Positions 8,592 to 19,143 of a stretch of DNA of 64,000 nucleotides are shown piece after piece (position 1 is the stretch's first letter; each line of letters begins with the position of its first letter). The DNA lies in contig NZ_CP075379.1 in the NCBI RefSeq assembly GCF_023035875.1, positions 372,001 through 436,000 of the forward strand, written 5' to 3'. The stretch comes from Borrelia puertoricensis (lineage in GTDB: Bacteria; Spirochaetota; Spirochaetia; Borreliales; Borreliaceae). The position numbers were made by a program, and so were the translations under genes. The notes beneath the pieces are model-generated. The model ran no database searches. It was not told where the DNA came from and saw nothing but the letters and a program-made list of their open reading frames with translations.

Positions 8592-9812
8592 CTACAAAAT
8601 AACCCTTAAAATCCTTTTTTTGCCAATTTTAAGTTCAATTTCACCATTGGTAAAATTATACTTACTAAGACAATAATCTTGCTCCCCTATTCTTACTTTA
8701 TCTATATAAACTCCACCAGAATTAATAAGCCGCCTAGCCTCTGACTTACTAGATACAACTTTAGAGAGAACCATTAAGTCAATTAATAAAATGCTTCCTT
8801 CTAAACTATCTAATGCCAATTTAAAGAAAGGAATATCCGCTCTATTCCCTTCACCTCCTTTAAATGCTGCTTGAGCTGCTGAGGATGCCTTTAAAGCTGC
8901 ATCTTCTCCATGAACAATTTTTGTTATTTCAAACGCCAAGGTTTCTTTTGCCTTATTTAACAAATGCCCTTTAACACTTGACATATGCTCGATTTCATCA
9001 TCCCCCAAAAAAGTAAATAAATACAAAAAATTCTTAACATCCAAGTCTGGAACATTCCTAAAATATTGATAAAAATCATAAACACTGTAAAACTCTGCAT
9101 CGAGATAGACTGCTCCCTTTTCTGATTTGCCCATCTTTTTACCATCACTTCTTGTAATAAGCGGCAATGTAAGTCCAAAAACTTCTGTTCCCAACTTTTT
9201 CTTAACCAAATCAACACCTGAGACAATATTTCCCCATTGATCATCACCCCCAATTTGAAGTTTACAGTTCTTATTTTTATTTAACATATAAAAATCATAT
9301 GATTGCAAAAGTTGATAATTAAATTCAATAAATGAAAGACCATCCTTAATTCTTCTCTTATAAGTTTCAAAACCCAACATACGATTAACAGAAAAGCAAA
9401 CCCCAATATCTCTTAAAAACTCAATATAATTAATATTATCAAGCCATTCTGAATTATCTAGGATACATCCGCTACTGAAATCTATTATTTTAAGCAATTG
9501 TGCTCTTATTGCCTTAACATTTTTTTCTATATCCTCTTTTGATAAAATTTTTCTCATTGAATCCTTACCTGAAGGATCTCCTATTTTTGTAGTTCCACCA
9601 CCAACCAAAGCAATTGGAATATGACCTTGCCTTTGAAGATGTGCCATTGCCATAAAAGGAATCAAATGTCCAATATGCAAAGAATTAAAAGTAGCATCAA
9701 CACCAACATAAAAAACTACTCTCTCCTCATCCATTAATGTGCTTAAGGCTTCCAAATTCGTACACTGTTTCAAAAATCCTCTTTTTTCCAAAATCCCTAA
9801 GGCAAGATTCAT
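8592..9812 (-). CDS. tyrS: Tyrosyl-tRNA synthetase
   Basis: A class I aminoacyl-tRNA synthetase that charges tRNA-Tyr. The 406-residue protein carries the HIGH motif as NSLHIGHLIP, the tyrosine-pocket region LQIGGDDQWGNIVSG, and the KMSKS loop as KKMGKSEKGA (Ser replaced by Gly at its third position). The C-terminus carries an S4-type RNA-binding domain (SKSEARRLINSGGVYID). The start ATG overlaps the glyS stop by four bases (ATGA), so tyrS is translationally coupled to glyS in a synthetase cluster with gltX. Confidence 0.96.
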   Translation of the reverse strand: MNLALGILEKRGFLKQCTNLEALSTLMDEERVVFYVGVDATFNSLHIGHLIPFMAMAHLQRQGHIPIALVGGGTTKIGDPSGKDSMRKILSKEDIEKNVKAIRAQLLKIIDFSSGCILDNSEWLDNINYIEFLRDIGVCFSVNRMLGFETYKRRIKDGLSFIEFNYQLLQSYDFYMLNKNKNCKLQIGGDDQWGNIVSGVDLVKKKLGTEVFGLTLPLITRSDGKKMGKSEKGAVYLDAEFYSVYDFYQYFRNVPDLDVKNFLYLFTFLGDDEIEHMSSVKGHLLNKAKETLAFEITKIVHGEDAALKASSAAQAAFKGGEGNRADIPFFKLALDSLEGSILLIDLMVLSKVVSSKSEARRLINSGGVYIDKVRIGEQDYCLSKYNFTNGEIELKIGKKRILRVIL

Positions 9813-11146
9813 CTATTTGCAACTCCCTTATAATTTAGAATTTCAGTTCTAATATATGAATATAAATCATCAATAGGAATCCTTACTTGAGCCATACTAT
9901 CTCTATCCCTCAAAGTAACGGTTCTATTTTCAATAGTATCATAATCTACTGTTACACAATAAGGCGTACCAATCTCATCTTGACGCCTGTAACGTTTGCC
10001 TATTGTACCATTGTCATCATAAAACATATAAAAATCATCACTAAACTGCATAAATACTTTTCTGGCAAGTTCAGGAAGTCCATCTTTTTTCACAAGAGGA
10101 AGTATTGCTACCTTATAAGGAGCAAGTTTAGGATGCAAACGCAGAACTATTCGTTTACCTTCTCCCTCAAGCTCCTCATGAGCATAAGCATCACAAAGAG
10201 TCATTAAAACACTCCTTGTAAGTCCAAGAGACGTCTCAATAACATAAGGAATATATTTATCACCGCTTGTTAAATCATGATATTCAAACATTTTAGGCTT
10301 ACCACAAAACTTTGCATGCTGAGACAAATCGTAATTACCTCTATTATGAATTCCTTCAATTTCTTGAAAACCAAATGGAAATTTATACTCAATATCAACT
10401 GCGGCTTTAGCATAATGAGCAAGTTCATCCCCTTTATGTTCTTTAAACCTAAGATTATCAGATTTTATTCCAAGAGTTTCAATAAAAAAATTCATTCTCT
10501 TTTGCTGCCAATAATAATACCAATCATCCATCTGATTAGGATGTACAAAAAATTGCATTTCCATCTGTTCAAATTCACAAGTCCTAAATATAAAATTCTT
10601 AGCTACTATCTCATTTCTAAAAGCCTTACCAACCTGAGCTATACCAAAAGGAACTTTAAGTCTTGTAGAATCTAACACATTGCGAAAGTTAACAAAAATA
10701 CCCTGAGCAGTCTCTGGCCTTAAATAAATTTCATTAGAACTATCCTCAACAGCTCCAATATTAGTCTTAAACATTAAATTAAAACTTCGTGGAGTTGTAA
10801 ACATACCCATAGAATTACAACTAGAACAACCATTAGACAAATCAATAGAATTTATTCTAAATCTATTCTTACAATTTTTACAATCCACTAATAAATCTAA
10901 AAAACTATCAACATGTCCTGACGCTTCCCAAACCTCAGGTCTCATTAAAATTGAACTATCCAATCCTACCACATTTTCATGTAGGTAAACCATGGTATTC
11001 CACCATTCTTTTTGTATGTTTTTCTTAAGCTCAATACCCAAAGGTCCATAGTCCCATACACCTGAGAGTCCCCCATAAATTTCTGAGGATTGAAATACAA
11101 ACCCTTTTCTTTTAGCAAGCGAAATAATATCTTCTATTTTAATCAT
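9809..11146 (-). CDS. glyS: Glycyl-tRNA synthetase, single-chain type
   Basis: A class II synthetase of the dimeric type found in archaea, eukaryotes and some bacteria, not the tetrameric alpha-beta type. Visible signatures are SLAKRKGFVFQSSEIYGG, the zinc-like insert with CKNCKNRF and CSSC, RPETAQGIFVNFRNV (motif 2 region), RTCEFEQMEMQFF, and the motif 3 region TSLGLTRSVLMTL. I place the start at ATG 11146, with AGGA eight bases upstream. An in-frame ATG nine bases further upstream overlaps that AGGA and is less likely. The product is 445 residues. Confidence 0.95.
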   Translation of the reverse strand: MIKIEDIISLAKRKGFVFQSSEIYGGLSGVWDYGPLGIELKKNIQKEWWNTMVYLHENVVGLDSSILMRPEVWEASGHVDSFLDLLVDCKNCKNRFRINSIDLSNGCSSCNSMGMFTTPRSFNLMFKTNIGAVEDSSNEIYLRPETAQGIFVNFRNVLDSTRLKVPFGIAQVGKAFRNEIVAKNFIFRTCEFEQMEMQFFVHPNQMDDWYYYWQQKRMNFFIETLGIKSDNLRFKEHKGDELAHYAKAAVDIEYKFPFGFQEIEGIHNRGNYDLSQHAKFCGKPKMFEYHDLTSGDKYIPYVIETSLGLTRSVLMTLCDAYAHEELEGEGKRIVLRLHPKLAPYKVAILPLVKKDGLPELARKVFMQFSDDFYMFYDDNGTIGKRYRRQDEIGTPYCVTVDYDTIENRTVTLRDRDSMAQVRIPIDDLYSYIRTEILNYKGVANR

Positions 11147-11177
11147 ATTAAACATCCTAAAAATTTATTCCAAACAC

Positions 11178-12656
11178 TTACTTACATTCATGTTTTCTCA
11201 AAAATTGCTGTGCTTGATTTATTCTATTAAAAACTTTGGTTTTACCAAGTAATTGCAAAGAATCAAAAAGAGGCGGTGATACTTTACTGCCAAGAACCGC
11301 TATTCTAATTGGAAGGAGCACTTCTCCTATTTTTAGATTATTTTCCTTAGCAAAATCATAAAAAATTTTTTCGTTTTCAGACAATATTCTTGTCTCAAAT
11401 CCTTCTAATAATGGCTTAACCTTCTCTAAGAATAAACAAATATCACCCGCTGTCTTTTTCTTACCTAAAAACTCATCTAAATTCCACGTTTCAATATCTT
11501 CATAAAAAAACTTAAGCATCGTAACAGAATCACTAAGTTTCCTAATTCTTGGCTTTATTAGAGAAACTAAAAGAATTAATTTTTGCTCATCAAAAGAATT
11601 AATCTCTTTTTTAATGTAACCTGCTTTTTGCAAGAATGGAATTATAAGCTTGGCTAACTCATTATTTCCTTTCTCCCTAATATAATGGCTATTAAAAAAA
11701 TCTAATTTATTATAGTCAAAAACAGCAGGAGATTTATTGACTCTCTCAATAGAAAATAATCTTCGAAGTTCATCTTTTGTAAAAAATTCACTCTTATCAT
11801 CATAAGACCAACCAAGCAAAGTAATGTAATTAATAATGGCTTCAGGAAGATACCCATCATCAATAAATTGTTTTAAAGCTGTAGAACCATGTCTCTTACT
11901 TAATTTCTGCCCATCACTTCCCATAACCATTGGTAGATGACAATAAATTGGGGGATTCCATCCAAAAGAACTATAAAGAAGTACATGTAAAGGACCTGAG
12001 GAAATCCATTCCTGAGCTCTTAATACATGAGAAACTTTCATCAAGTGATCATCAACAACATTTGCAAGATGATAAGTTGGAAGCCCATCAGATTTAAGAA
12101 GAACAGGATCAGGACTAATATCCTTATTTGCCCACGTAATTTTGTCAAGTAAAATATCATTAAAACAAGTCTCACCATCAAGAGGAATCTTAAATCTAAT
12201 AACAGGAGTGATTCCTAAACTCAAAGCATTTTTCATCTCATTCTCACTTAAATTCCTACAATGTCTATCATAACCTGGTGCCATCCTGTTAACAGTTTGA
12301 ATTTTTCTGATTCTCTCCAGTCTCTCAGGCGTGCAATAACAATAATAAGCATTTCCCAATTCAACCAATTGTTTAGCATATTTTTGATATATTTTTATTC
12401 TCTTTGACTGAACATAAGGTGCATAAGGACCACCACAAGTAGGACCCTCATCAAAATCAATGCCAAGCCACTCTAAACTTTGATACAGATCCTCTTCCGC
12501 TTCTTTACAATACCTAGTTTGATCCGTATCCTCTATTCTAAGCAAAAATTTCCCACCACAAGATTTAGCAAAAAAATAATTGAATAAAGCTGTTCTAATG
12601 CCCCCAATGTGCTGCAAACCAGTTGGAGAAGGTGCATATCTAACTCTTATATTCAC
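11178..12656 (-). CDS. gltX: Glutamyl-tRNA synthetase
   Basis: A class I synthetase that charges tRNA-Glu. Because no separate glutaminyl synthetase is seen here, it may also misacylate tRNA-Gln for amidation (known in Borrelia as a group, not shown here). Signatures are [20 protein letters not shown] (HIGH region), RIEDTDQ, and the KMSKS-like KLSKRHG. I choose GTG 12656, preceded by AGAGG at 7 bases. This gives 492 residues and lies just downstream of the preceding gene's stop at 12670. A longer frame from 12701 would overlap that gene and lacks a good ribosome-binding site. Confidence 0.95.
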   Translation of the reverse strand: MNIRVRYAPSPTGLQHIGGIRTALFNYFFAKSCGGKFLLRIEDTDQTRYCKEAEEDLYQSLEWLGIDFDEGPTCGGPYAPYVQSKRIKIYQKYAKQLVELGNAYYCYCTPERLERIRKIQTVNRMAPGYDRHCRNLSENEMKNALSLGITPVIRFKIPLDGETCFNDILLDKITWANKDISPDPVLLKSDGLPTYHLANVVDDHLMKVSHVLRAQEWISSGPLHVLLYSSFGWNPPIYCHLPMVMGSDGQKLSKRHGSTALKQFIDDGYLPEAIINYITLLGWSYDDKSEFFTKDELRRLFSIERVNKSPAVFDYNKLDFFNSHYIREKGNNELAKLIIPFLQKAGYIKKEINSFDEQKLILLVSLIKPRIRKLSDSVTMLKFFYEDIETWNLDEFLGKKKTAGDICLFLEKVKPLLEGFETRILSENEKIFYDFAKENNLKIGEVLLPIRIAVLGSKVSPPLFDSLQLLGKTKVFNRINQAQQFLRKHECK

Positions 12657-12669
12657 AACATAACCTCTT

Positions 12670-13449
12670 TTAGTAAAAGATATCCTTTTTTGAAATATCA
12701 TAAATGTAGTAAAACACTACAAAAAATAAATTTGAATTAAGCAACCTTGTATTTCTAACATTCAGTCGATCTTTATATTTAAAATATTTATCTCGAATCT
12801 CAAGTCTATTTTTTTCAACCAATTGGTACTCTAAATTTGATCTCTTTAAGACATAATAAAGATAAACTGTAAAAATAGGCTCTCCTCTTAAAAAATACCT
12901 TTTTAAAAAATTTATTTCACTACTCAACTTTTCATAATCTTCATCGGCAATAGCATTAAGTGCCACACAATACCTTAACCATTTATTTTTACTATATGCA
13001 TGATTAGCAATTAAACCAGAAGCTTTCTCTTCCTCCCTAAAACTAATACATATAGAATAAAGTTCCATGATTGTCTTATTACTCATTTTAGTATCTTTTA
13101 AATAAAAATAAATCTCGTCAAGACTATTTTTATCTTGTTTAATTAAAATTATTTTTAAAAGAAGAGAAATATCAAATACACTCTTAAGTGTTTTTCGAAG
13201 TATCTTAAGCTTTAAAAAAGTATAAGTATGCTCTATGCCATTCAACATAAAATATAATCTTGAATATAAAAATTTAGAATAAACAATATTAAAAATAAAT
13301 ATAAATACAATAAAAGTTAAAATAAAAAAACAATGTAAGAAAATAAAGTCTAAAAAATTTGAAAATTTGAAAATTTCTAATAAATAAACAAAATACAAAA
13401 AAGCAATAAAAAATATGATATCAAAAACAAAAAGTATTCTGTCAACCAT
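12670..13449 (-). CDS. Membrane protein of unknown function upstream of gltX
   Basis: A 259-residue protein that I cannot assign to a family. Two strongly hydrophobic segments (about residues 4-27 and 32-55) anchor it in the membrane. The remaining 200 residues are charged, predicted helical, and soluble. Residues 95-200 have a loose repeat-like pattern of helices that could be a degenerate TPR/HEAT-like array, but I see no consensus. It sits 14 bases before the gltX start and is probably cotranscribed with it. It is the BB0373 position homologue. The start is the first ATG, with only a weak AGAG upstream. Confidence 0.75.
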   Translation of the reverse strand: MVDRILFVFDIIFFIAFLYFVYLLEIFKFSNFLDFIFLHCFFILTFIVFIFIFNIVYSKFLYSRLYFMLNGIEHTYTFLKLKILRKTLKSVFDISLLLKIILIKQDKNSLDEIYFYLKDTKMSNKTIMELYSICISFREEEKASGLIANHAYSKNKWLRYCVALNAIADEDYEKLSSEINFLKRYFLRGEPIFTVYLYYVLKRSNLEYQLVEKNRLEIRDKYFKYKDRLNVRNTRLLNSNLFFVVFYYIYDISKKDIFY

Positions 13450-13579
13450 TAAAGATCTCTTATAATAAAGTTCAATGTTAAAATTAATGTATACATGTAG
13501 TATTATACTAAATAGATAGACAATTAATAAATAATATGCAATAAATGCCTATTATTAAGTTTGCAGCTTGAGGGGAAAA

Positions 13580-14719
13580 ATGCAAAATTTTGATAACCTA
13601 GCAAAAGATATAAAAGATTTTTCATACATAATAGACAAAAATTTTTTAGTATGGCCTCAAAACTCGTTCTTACAACCTATAAATACTGAACTTATTGAAA
13701 AATGGAACTTAAAGGGTGAACTCAAAATACAAAGGATGTTCTTTAATGAGACATTAATACGAGAAACAAAAAAGCTTATTAATGTAGAATATGATGAAAA
13801 ATCGATTGCCAACTATCACATACTAATAAGCAATTTAGAAGAAATATATGAAAATTGCAAGAAAAATAAAAAAATTTACTATCAAGACGTCCTTCCAGCC
13901 GTCAAAAAGGTAATGGAATTTTATAAAAGGAATCAACAAACATTCATCAAATATATGAAAGTACCTAAACTCCTATCCGATTATCATATTGTTCACTCAA
14001 TAAATACCGCAATACTAACCGTAGCCCTTGGAAATGAGATGAATCTAAATAATCACAAAATGGTTGAACTCTGCACAATAGCTATTCTGCACAAAATAGG
14101 TTTCCTATTTATCCCCTTGCAAATAAGTGAAAAAAAAGAAAAATTAAGTAATGAAGAATTTGAAGTAATAAAAAAATATCCCGTACTTGGTTATAAAATA
14201 CTCTCAACCACTAATTTTTCACAATCCATCTGCTCAGCAATATTAAATCATAAAGAAAACTTAGATGGTTCAGGCTATCCTAATAAACTTAAAAGTGAAA
14301 ATATAAATATCGAGTCTAATATAATAGGTGCTGCTAGCGCATACAGCGCAATTCTTCTAGATAGAACATATAAAGGGGCTTCAAACTCTGGTGCATCTCT
14401 TATTGAACTAATACAAGATGCTGATAAGAAATTTGATAAAAGAGTTTTAAAACTAATAATTAAGGTTCTCTCTCAATGTCCTCTGGGTTTTATTGTTGAA
14501 CTCAATGACAACTCAATTGCCAAAATAATAAAAATTAACGAAGATAATATTAATGTCCCATATATAAAATACATAATAAGAAATGACAAAATCGTACCTC
14601 CTAGTGAAAATAAAAATTATGTCAAGTCCATACCCAAAACAGAAACCGGAATAAAAAAAATACTAAGACAAGATGAAATAGAATTTATTTCAAAAAAATA
14701 TGGATTAAAGGAAATATAA
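13580..14719 (+). CDS. pdeB: HD-GYP domain protein, PdeB type, with altered metal-binding residues
   Basis: In B. burgdorferi the gene at this position (BB0374, pdeB) encodes an HD-GYP c-di-GMP phosphodiesterase. The 379-residue protein has an uncharacterised N-terminal half and an HD-GYP-like domain (about 135-310). NLDGSGYPNKL (GYP near 232) is intact. However the HD pair reads HK (residues 171-172, ILHKIGF), the next metal-binding His reads Tyr (KKYPVLGYK), the HHE motif reads NHK, and the later aDvyDA motif reads ASAYSA. The start is ATG 13580, with GAGGGG four bases upstream. An upstream in-frame TTG overlaps that site and is rejected. It heads a run into pfs-metK-luxS. Confidence 0.85.
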   Translation: MQNFDNLAKDIKDFSYIIDKNFLVWPQNSFLQPINTELIEKWNLKGELKIQRMFFNETLIRETKKLINVEYDEKSIANYHILISNLEEIYENCKKNKKIYYQDVLPAVKKVMEFYKRNQQTFIKYMKVPKLLSDYHIVHSINTAILTVALGNEMNLNNHKMVELCTIAILHKIGFLFIPLQISEKKEKLSNEEFEVIKKYPVLGYKILSTTNFSQSICSAILNHKENLDGSGYPNKLKSENINIESNIIGAASAYSAILLDRTYKGASNSGASLIELIQDADKKFDKRVLKLIIKVLSQCPLGFIVELNDNSIAKIIKINEDNINVPYIKYIIRNDKIVPPSENKNYVKSIPKTETGIKKILRQDEIEFISKKYGLKEI

Positions 14720-14731
14720 AAGGAGTAAAGT

Positions 14732-15445
14732 ATGATTTTAATAACATCTGCAATGGATGAAGAATCGATAGAAATAAATAAAATTATCGAGAACAAAAAA
14801 GAAATTATATTAGACGATTATTCAGGTGAGAAGAAAATCTATAAGGGAGAAATTGCGGGTCACAAGGTAATCTCTTTAACTACTGGCATTGGAAAAGTAA
14901 ATGCCGCAATGTGGAATAGCTACATCATATCAAAATATAAAATCACTCGCATAATCAACTCAGGAACTGCTGGTGGGCTTAAAGAATCTGCAGATCTTAA
15001 AATAACAGACATCATAGTATCATCAGAGACTGCATTTCATGACTTTAATTTAACTAAATTTGGACATAAAATAGGACAAGTTCCAGGCCTTCCACAAAAA
15101 TTTAAAGCAGATGAAAATTTATTAAACAAATTTGTTAATATTACTGAAAACAAACTTAAAAATATTAATGTTCATATTGGTCTAATACTTACAGGTGATC
15201 AATTTATTGGAGATAAAAAACAATTAAAAGAAATTAAAAATAACTTTGCAGATGCTTTAGCTGTAGAAATGGAAAGCGCTGCAATTGCCCAAGTAGCACA
15301 CACATTCAAAATACCTTTTATTATTATTCGCTCTGTATCTGATTTACCAAACATCAAAGATAATCACATAGACTTCAATAAATTCCTACAAAATGCATCA
15401 ATGAATTCAGCTAAGATAGTAAAGGAATTAATTAAACTTATATAA
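14732..15445 (+). CDS. pfs: 5'-methylthioadenosine/S-adenosylhomocysteine nucleosidase
   Basis: This nucleosidase cleaves methylthioadenosine and S-adenosylhomocysteine, releasing adenine and the substrate of LuxS. The 237-residue protein has the family's TGIGKVNA segment, NSGTAGG, the ribose-binding AVEMESAAIAQVA, and the catalytic Asp in RSVSDLP. There is no signal peptide, so it is a cytoplasmic form; Borrelia also has other Pfs paralogues elsewhere. ATG 14732 follows AAGGAG. Only 18 bases separate it from metK, consistent with a pfs-metK-luxS operon. Confidence 0.94.
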   Translation: MILITSAMDEESIEINKIIENKKEIILDDYSGEKKIYKGEIAGHKVISLTTGIGKVNAAMWNSYIISKYKITRIINSGTAGGLKESADLKITDIIVSSETAFHDFNLTKFGHKIGQVPGLPQKFKADENLLNKFVNITENKLKNINVHIGLILTGDQFIGDKKQLKEIKNNFADALAVEMESAAIAQVAHTFKIPFIIIRSVSDLPNIKDNHIDFNKFLQNASMNSAKIVKELIKLI

Positions 15446-15463
15446 CTTAAATAAGGTGACAAT

Positions 15464-16633
15464 ATGCTCAATAATAATTTAACATCAACATCTGAAGCCG
15501 TATCTGAAGGACATCCCGATAAAATTGCGGATCAAATTTCTGACGCCATACTTGATGAAATCCTCAAAAGAGATAAAATGGCGAAAGTCGCATGCGAAAC
15601 CTTAATTTCACAAAATTTAATAATCATAGCAGGAGAGATAAGCAGCAAAGCAAAAAAAGAAATAAATATAAAAGAAATTGCAAAACAAACAATAAAAAAT
15701 ATTGGATACACAAATATAGAATATGGACTTGACTACAAATCTGCTACAATAATTGATGCTATTGGCTCTCAGTCAATTGATATTACAAATGCGGTTGAAA
15801 AAAAAAATACAAATGATATAGGAGCAGGTGATCAAGGAATAATCTTTGGTTATGCATGCAATGAAACTGAAAATTTTTTGCCCATAGCATACGAATTATC
15901 CAACTTAATCCTGCAAAAAGCTAGCGAATTTAGAAAATCAGGGCAAATTAAATGGCTACGCCCCGATGCAAAATCCCAAGTTACCATTGAATATGATTCT
16001 AATAAAAATCCTATTAGAGTCAATAATATTGTTGTATCTCATCAACATGATCCCGGTATTTCCCAAGATTTCCTAAGACAAACAATCATTGAAAAAATTA
16101 TCAAACCTATCCTTCAGAGTAAATCAATGCTTGATGAAAACATCAGATATTATATTAACCCATCAGGCAATTTCGTCATCGGTGGTCCTACTGGAGATAC
16201 GGGACTTACAGGAAGAAAGATTATCGCTGACAGTTATGGTGGATTTGCAAGACACGGTGGTGGTGCTTATAGCGGCAAAGATGCTACTAAAGTTGACAGA
16301 TCAGCAGCTTATATGGCAAGATACATTGCTAAGAATATGGTGGCAGCAGGAATTTCTAAAGAATTTGAAATGCAACTTGCTTATGCTATTGGAATTTCCA
16401 ATCCAATATCCATTAAAATAACTACAGGTATCAATGATAACAAATATGAAAAAAAAATATTAAATTTCATTATCAATAACTTTGACTTAACTCCCAACGG
16501 CATAATTAAAAAATTAAAATTAAGAGAGCCTATTTACTCTAAAACATGCACATACGGACATTTTGGAAAAAATGAACTAGAATGGGAAAAATTAGATTTC
16601 GTAAACACAATAAAAAAGGAGTTCAAAATATGA
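15464..16633 (+). CDS. metK: S-adenosylmethionine synthetase
   Basis: MetK makes S-adenosylmethionine from methionine and ATP. The 389-residue protein shows the near-N-terminal [31 protein letters not shown], the nucleotide-binding [17 protein letters not shown], and the glycine-rich [20 protein letters not shown]. All are standard family signatures, and the length is typical. AAGGTG precedes ATG 15464. The TGA stop overlaps the luxS start (ATGA), so the two are translationally coupled. Confidence 0.97.
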   Translation: MLNNNLTSTSEAVSEGHPDKIADQISDAILDEILKRDKMAKVACETLISQNLIIIAGEISSKAKKEINIKEIAKQTIKNIGYTNIEYGLDYKSATIIDAIGSQSIDITNAVEKKNTNDIGAGDQGIIFGYACNETENFLPIAYELSNLILQKASEFRKSGQIKWLRPDAKSQVTIEYDSNKNPIRVNNIVVSHQHDPGISQDFLRQTIIEKIIKPILQSKSMLDENIRYYINPSGNFVIGGPTGDTGLTGRKIIADSYGGFARHGGGAYSGKDATKVDRSAAYMARYIAKNMVAAGISKEFEMQLAYAIGISNPISIKITTGINDNKYEKKILNFIINNFDLTPNGIIKKLKLREPIYSKTCTYGHFGKNELEWEKLDFVNTIKKEFKI

Positions 16634-17103
16634 ATAAAATACCAAGCTTTACAATTGATCACACAAAACTAAAACCTGGAATATATGTTTCAAGAAAAGA
16701 TATGTTTGATAATTTAACATTCACTACCGTAGATATTAGGATGAAAGCCCCTAATAGAGAACCTGTAATTAACAATGCAGAAATGCATACAATCGAACAC
16801 ATAGGAGCAACATTGCTTAGAGACAATAAAGTCTGGGGCGATAAAGTGTTATACTTTGGACCAATGGGCTGCAGGACTGGATTTTACCTAATCCTTTTGG
16901 GTGATTATGAGAGCAAAAATCTAATTGATTTAATATCTTGGCTTTTTCATAAAATTGCAAATTTTCAAGGAAATATTATAGGCGCAACTGAAAAGGAATG
17001 TGGAAATTACCAAGATCATAATTTAAACATGGCAAAACATGAGTCTAACCTATATTTAACAATACTAGCTAACATAAAAGAAGAAAACTTAACATATCCT
17101 TAA
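16630..17103 (+). CDS. luxS: S-ribosylhomocysteine lyase (AI-2 synthase)
   Basis: LuxS splits S-ribosylhomocysteine into homocysteine and the autoinducer-2 precursor DPD. The 157-residue protein has the Zn-binding [14 protein letters not shown], the catalytic Cys in [11 protein letters not shown], and the third Zn ligand in [14 protein letters not shown]. All active-site residues are therefore present. The start is ATG 16630, with AAGGAG at 16616-16621. A longer frame beginning inside metK at 16582 is not supported. The 142-bp gap after it, up to the convergent HIT gene, contains no clear terminator hairpin. Confidence 0.97.
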   Translation: MNKIPSFTIDHTKLKPGIYVSRKDMFDNLTFTTVDIRMKAPNREPVINNAEMHTIEHIGATLLRDNKVWGDKVLYFGPMGCRTGFYLILLGDYESKNLIDLISWLFHKIANFQGNIIGATEKECGNYQDHNLNMAKHESNLYLTILANIKEENLTYP

Positions 17104-17245
17104 AGTAAAAATTTATTTAGAATCCAAAAATATTATATCTTTGAAAAATTTAAGTAAGATATTCTACAACATGTCATAATATTCAAAATATATAATAATT
17201 AAACTATATATCAAATTTTTGTAAAATCCGTTTTAAGAAAAAATT

Positions 17246-17665
17246 TCAAATATTCTGACTTATGTGTTTAGATAGGTTTAAAAACTCATCTCCTGAAAGT
17301 TTAATATTACTGCCTCTTGCAAAAGCAAAATTATCGCCCTTAAATCTTGGGACCACATGAAAATGAGTATGTAAAATCACTTGTCCCGCATCAGAGCCAA
17401 TTGCACTATAAATATTAATTCCACTACAAATATTTGAACCTAACTTTTTTAAAGAAAGAGCTACTTTCTTACAAACCTTCAATATTTGTCCATTAAGTTT
17501 ATCGCTCATACACAAAACATCATTACTATGCTGTTTTGGAATAACAAGAGTATGTCCAACATTTAAAGGATTAACATCAAGAAAAGCAAGCACCAACTCA
17601 TCTTCATAGACCTTATAACAGGTCATTTCATTTTTTACTATCTTACAAAAAATACAACCACTCAA
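17246..17665 (-). CDS. HIT-family nucleotide hydrolase
   Basis: A histidine-triad protein of about 139 residues, the type that hydrolyses adenosine phosphoramidates and similar nucleotides. The N-terminal CIFCKIVKNE and the active-site triad HTHFHVVPRF are clear. I use TTG 17665 as the start, with GGAG six bases upstream; the product then begins MSGCIFCKI, which fits the usual length. The frame continues upstream to another TTG at 17677 that overlaps the ribosome-binding site. It is convergent with luxS and lies at the BB0379 position. Confidence 0.9.
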   Translation of the reverse strand: MSGCIFCKIVKNEMTCYKVYEDELVLAFLDVNPLNVGHTLVIPKQHSNDVLCMSDKLNGQILKVCKKVALSLKKLGSNICSGINIYSAIGSDAGQVILHTHFHVVPRFKGDNFAFARGSNIKLSGDEFLNLSKHISQNI

Positions 17666-17727
17666 AATTATCTCCAATTTAATTCTGTTTTAATCTCACC
17701 TTTAATTTTACTAAAAATAGATCATAC

Positions 17728-19089
17728 TTAAAAATAATTAGTTAATACTAATCTTGCTATATTAAAATAAGCAATTAAGGTAACAACATCAGCAATAGTA
17801 GTAATTAAAGGTCCAGCCATTAAAGCTGGATCTATTCTTATGAACTTGGCTAAAATAGGTAAAAGACCTCCCAATATTTTTGCTACCATCAATCCTATCA
17901 TCAAACATGCAGAAACAACAAAAGCTATTTTGAATTTCTCAGTATGCTCAGGAATTACAAAAAACACAATTCTTAAAAAATTAATACTAGCAAGAATTGA
18001 ACCAACTAGAATACTAACACATACTTCCTTAAGTAGCACCTTGAAAAAATCCTTTACTTTAAGAGTTCCAAGAGCAAGCTCACGAATAATCAATGCAGAT
18101 GCCTGAGAACCAGCATTACCCGAAGTATCCATTAAAAGTGGAATAAAACTAGTTAAAATAACTAAAGATAAAACCAAATGCTGATAATTAGTGATTATAG
18201 TGGCGGTTAAGGTAGAAGATATCATAAGAATCAAAAGCCAAATTATTCTATTTTTTGTCATATCAAAAATAGAAGTATCAAGATAAGACTTACCTAAAGG
18301 AGTAACTGCTGCCATTATCTGGAAATCTTCAGTATTTAAATTCTGAATAACTTCAAGAATATCATCAATAATGATAACTCCTATCATTCGCCCTTCATTA
18401 TCAACAACAGGAACACTTGAGATATCATGATTCTGAAAAAGAAGAGCAACATCTTCCTTTCCATCACCAACTTTAACAATATAAAATCCGCTACTCCTCA
18501 TTATTGCAGAAATGATAACATTATCACCAGATAACATCAAATCTTCAATTTTGATGACACCTTTTAACCGTTTTTCTTCATCTGTAATATAATAGGTATA
18601 AATGTCTTCTTTAGTTTTTGCAACCTTTCTAATATAATCAAGAGCTTCTCCCACACAAAAATAATCTTTAAGCTCAATATATTCTATTGTCACAATTGAA
18701 CCAGCAGAGTCATCACTGTAAGACAGGAATTTATTAATAATTTCTCTATTCTCCTCAGTAGAACTTGCTAAAAATCTTTGCACAACATTTGCTGGAACTT
18801 CTTCTAAGAGATCAATAACATCATCAAGATTCAATTCATCTATCATCTCTCTTATTTCTCTGTTTGTAAAAGAATTAGCTAATTTATTTTTTGTGCCTTG
18901 ATCAAAATTAGAAAAAGCTTCAACAGCAACTTTTTTGGGGAGGAATCTATAAAGTAAAATCAAATCAGAACCATTAAGTTTTTTTAAAGCTTCACTAATA
19001 TCAAAAGCATCATATTTTAAAAGCTCTTCCTTTATGTCAGAATATTTCTTCTCTTCAAGCAAGGTTCTTAAAAATACAACATCTATCAT
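17728..19089 (-). CDS. mgtE: MgtE-type magnesium transporter
   Basis: A 453-residue inner-membrane Mg2+ channel. The order is typical: an N-terminal acidic helical (MgtE-N) domain to about residue 130, a pair of CBS domains (about 135-255), a plug helix, and five transmembrane segments from about 280. The pore region contains DTSGNAGSQASALIIREL and DPALMAGPLITTIADVV, both family hallmarks. GGAG eight bases before ATG 19089 supports the start. It is the BB0380 homologue and is followed by the HIT gene after 62 bases. Confidence 0.95.
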   Translation of the reverse strand: MIDVVFLRTLLEEKKYSDIKEELLKYDAFDISEALKKLNGSDLILLYRFLPKKVAVEAFSNFDQGTKNKLANSFTNREIREMIDELNLDDVIDLLEEVPANVVQRFLASSTEENREIINKFLSYSDDSAGSIVTIEYIELKDYFCVGEALDYIRKVAKTKEDIYTYYITDEEKRLKGVIKIEDLMLSGDNVIISAIMRSSGFYIVKVGDGKEDVALLFQNHDISSVPVVDNEGRMIGVIIIDDILEVIQNLNTEDFQIMAAVTPLGKSYLDTSIFDMTKNRIIWLLILMISSTLTATIITNYQHLVLSLVILTSFIPLLMDTSGNAGSQASALIIRELALGTLKVKDFFKVLLKEVCVSILVGSILASINFLRIVFFVIPEHTEKFKIAFVVSACLMIGLMVAKILGGLLPILAKFIRIDPALMAGPLITTIADVVTLIAYFNIARLVLTNYF

Positions 19090-19143
19090 ATCAATATCTC
19101 CAAGATTTTAATTTTGAATAAATGTTTATAGCCAAATTATTAA

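Noticed and set aside
9887..10675. Two plus-strand frames opposite glyS
   Set aside because: glyS covers the region with clear family motifs; these are antisense shadows.
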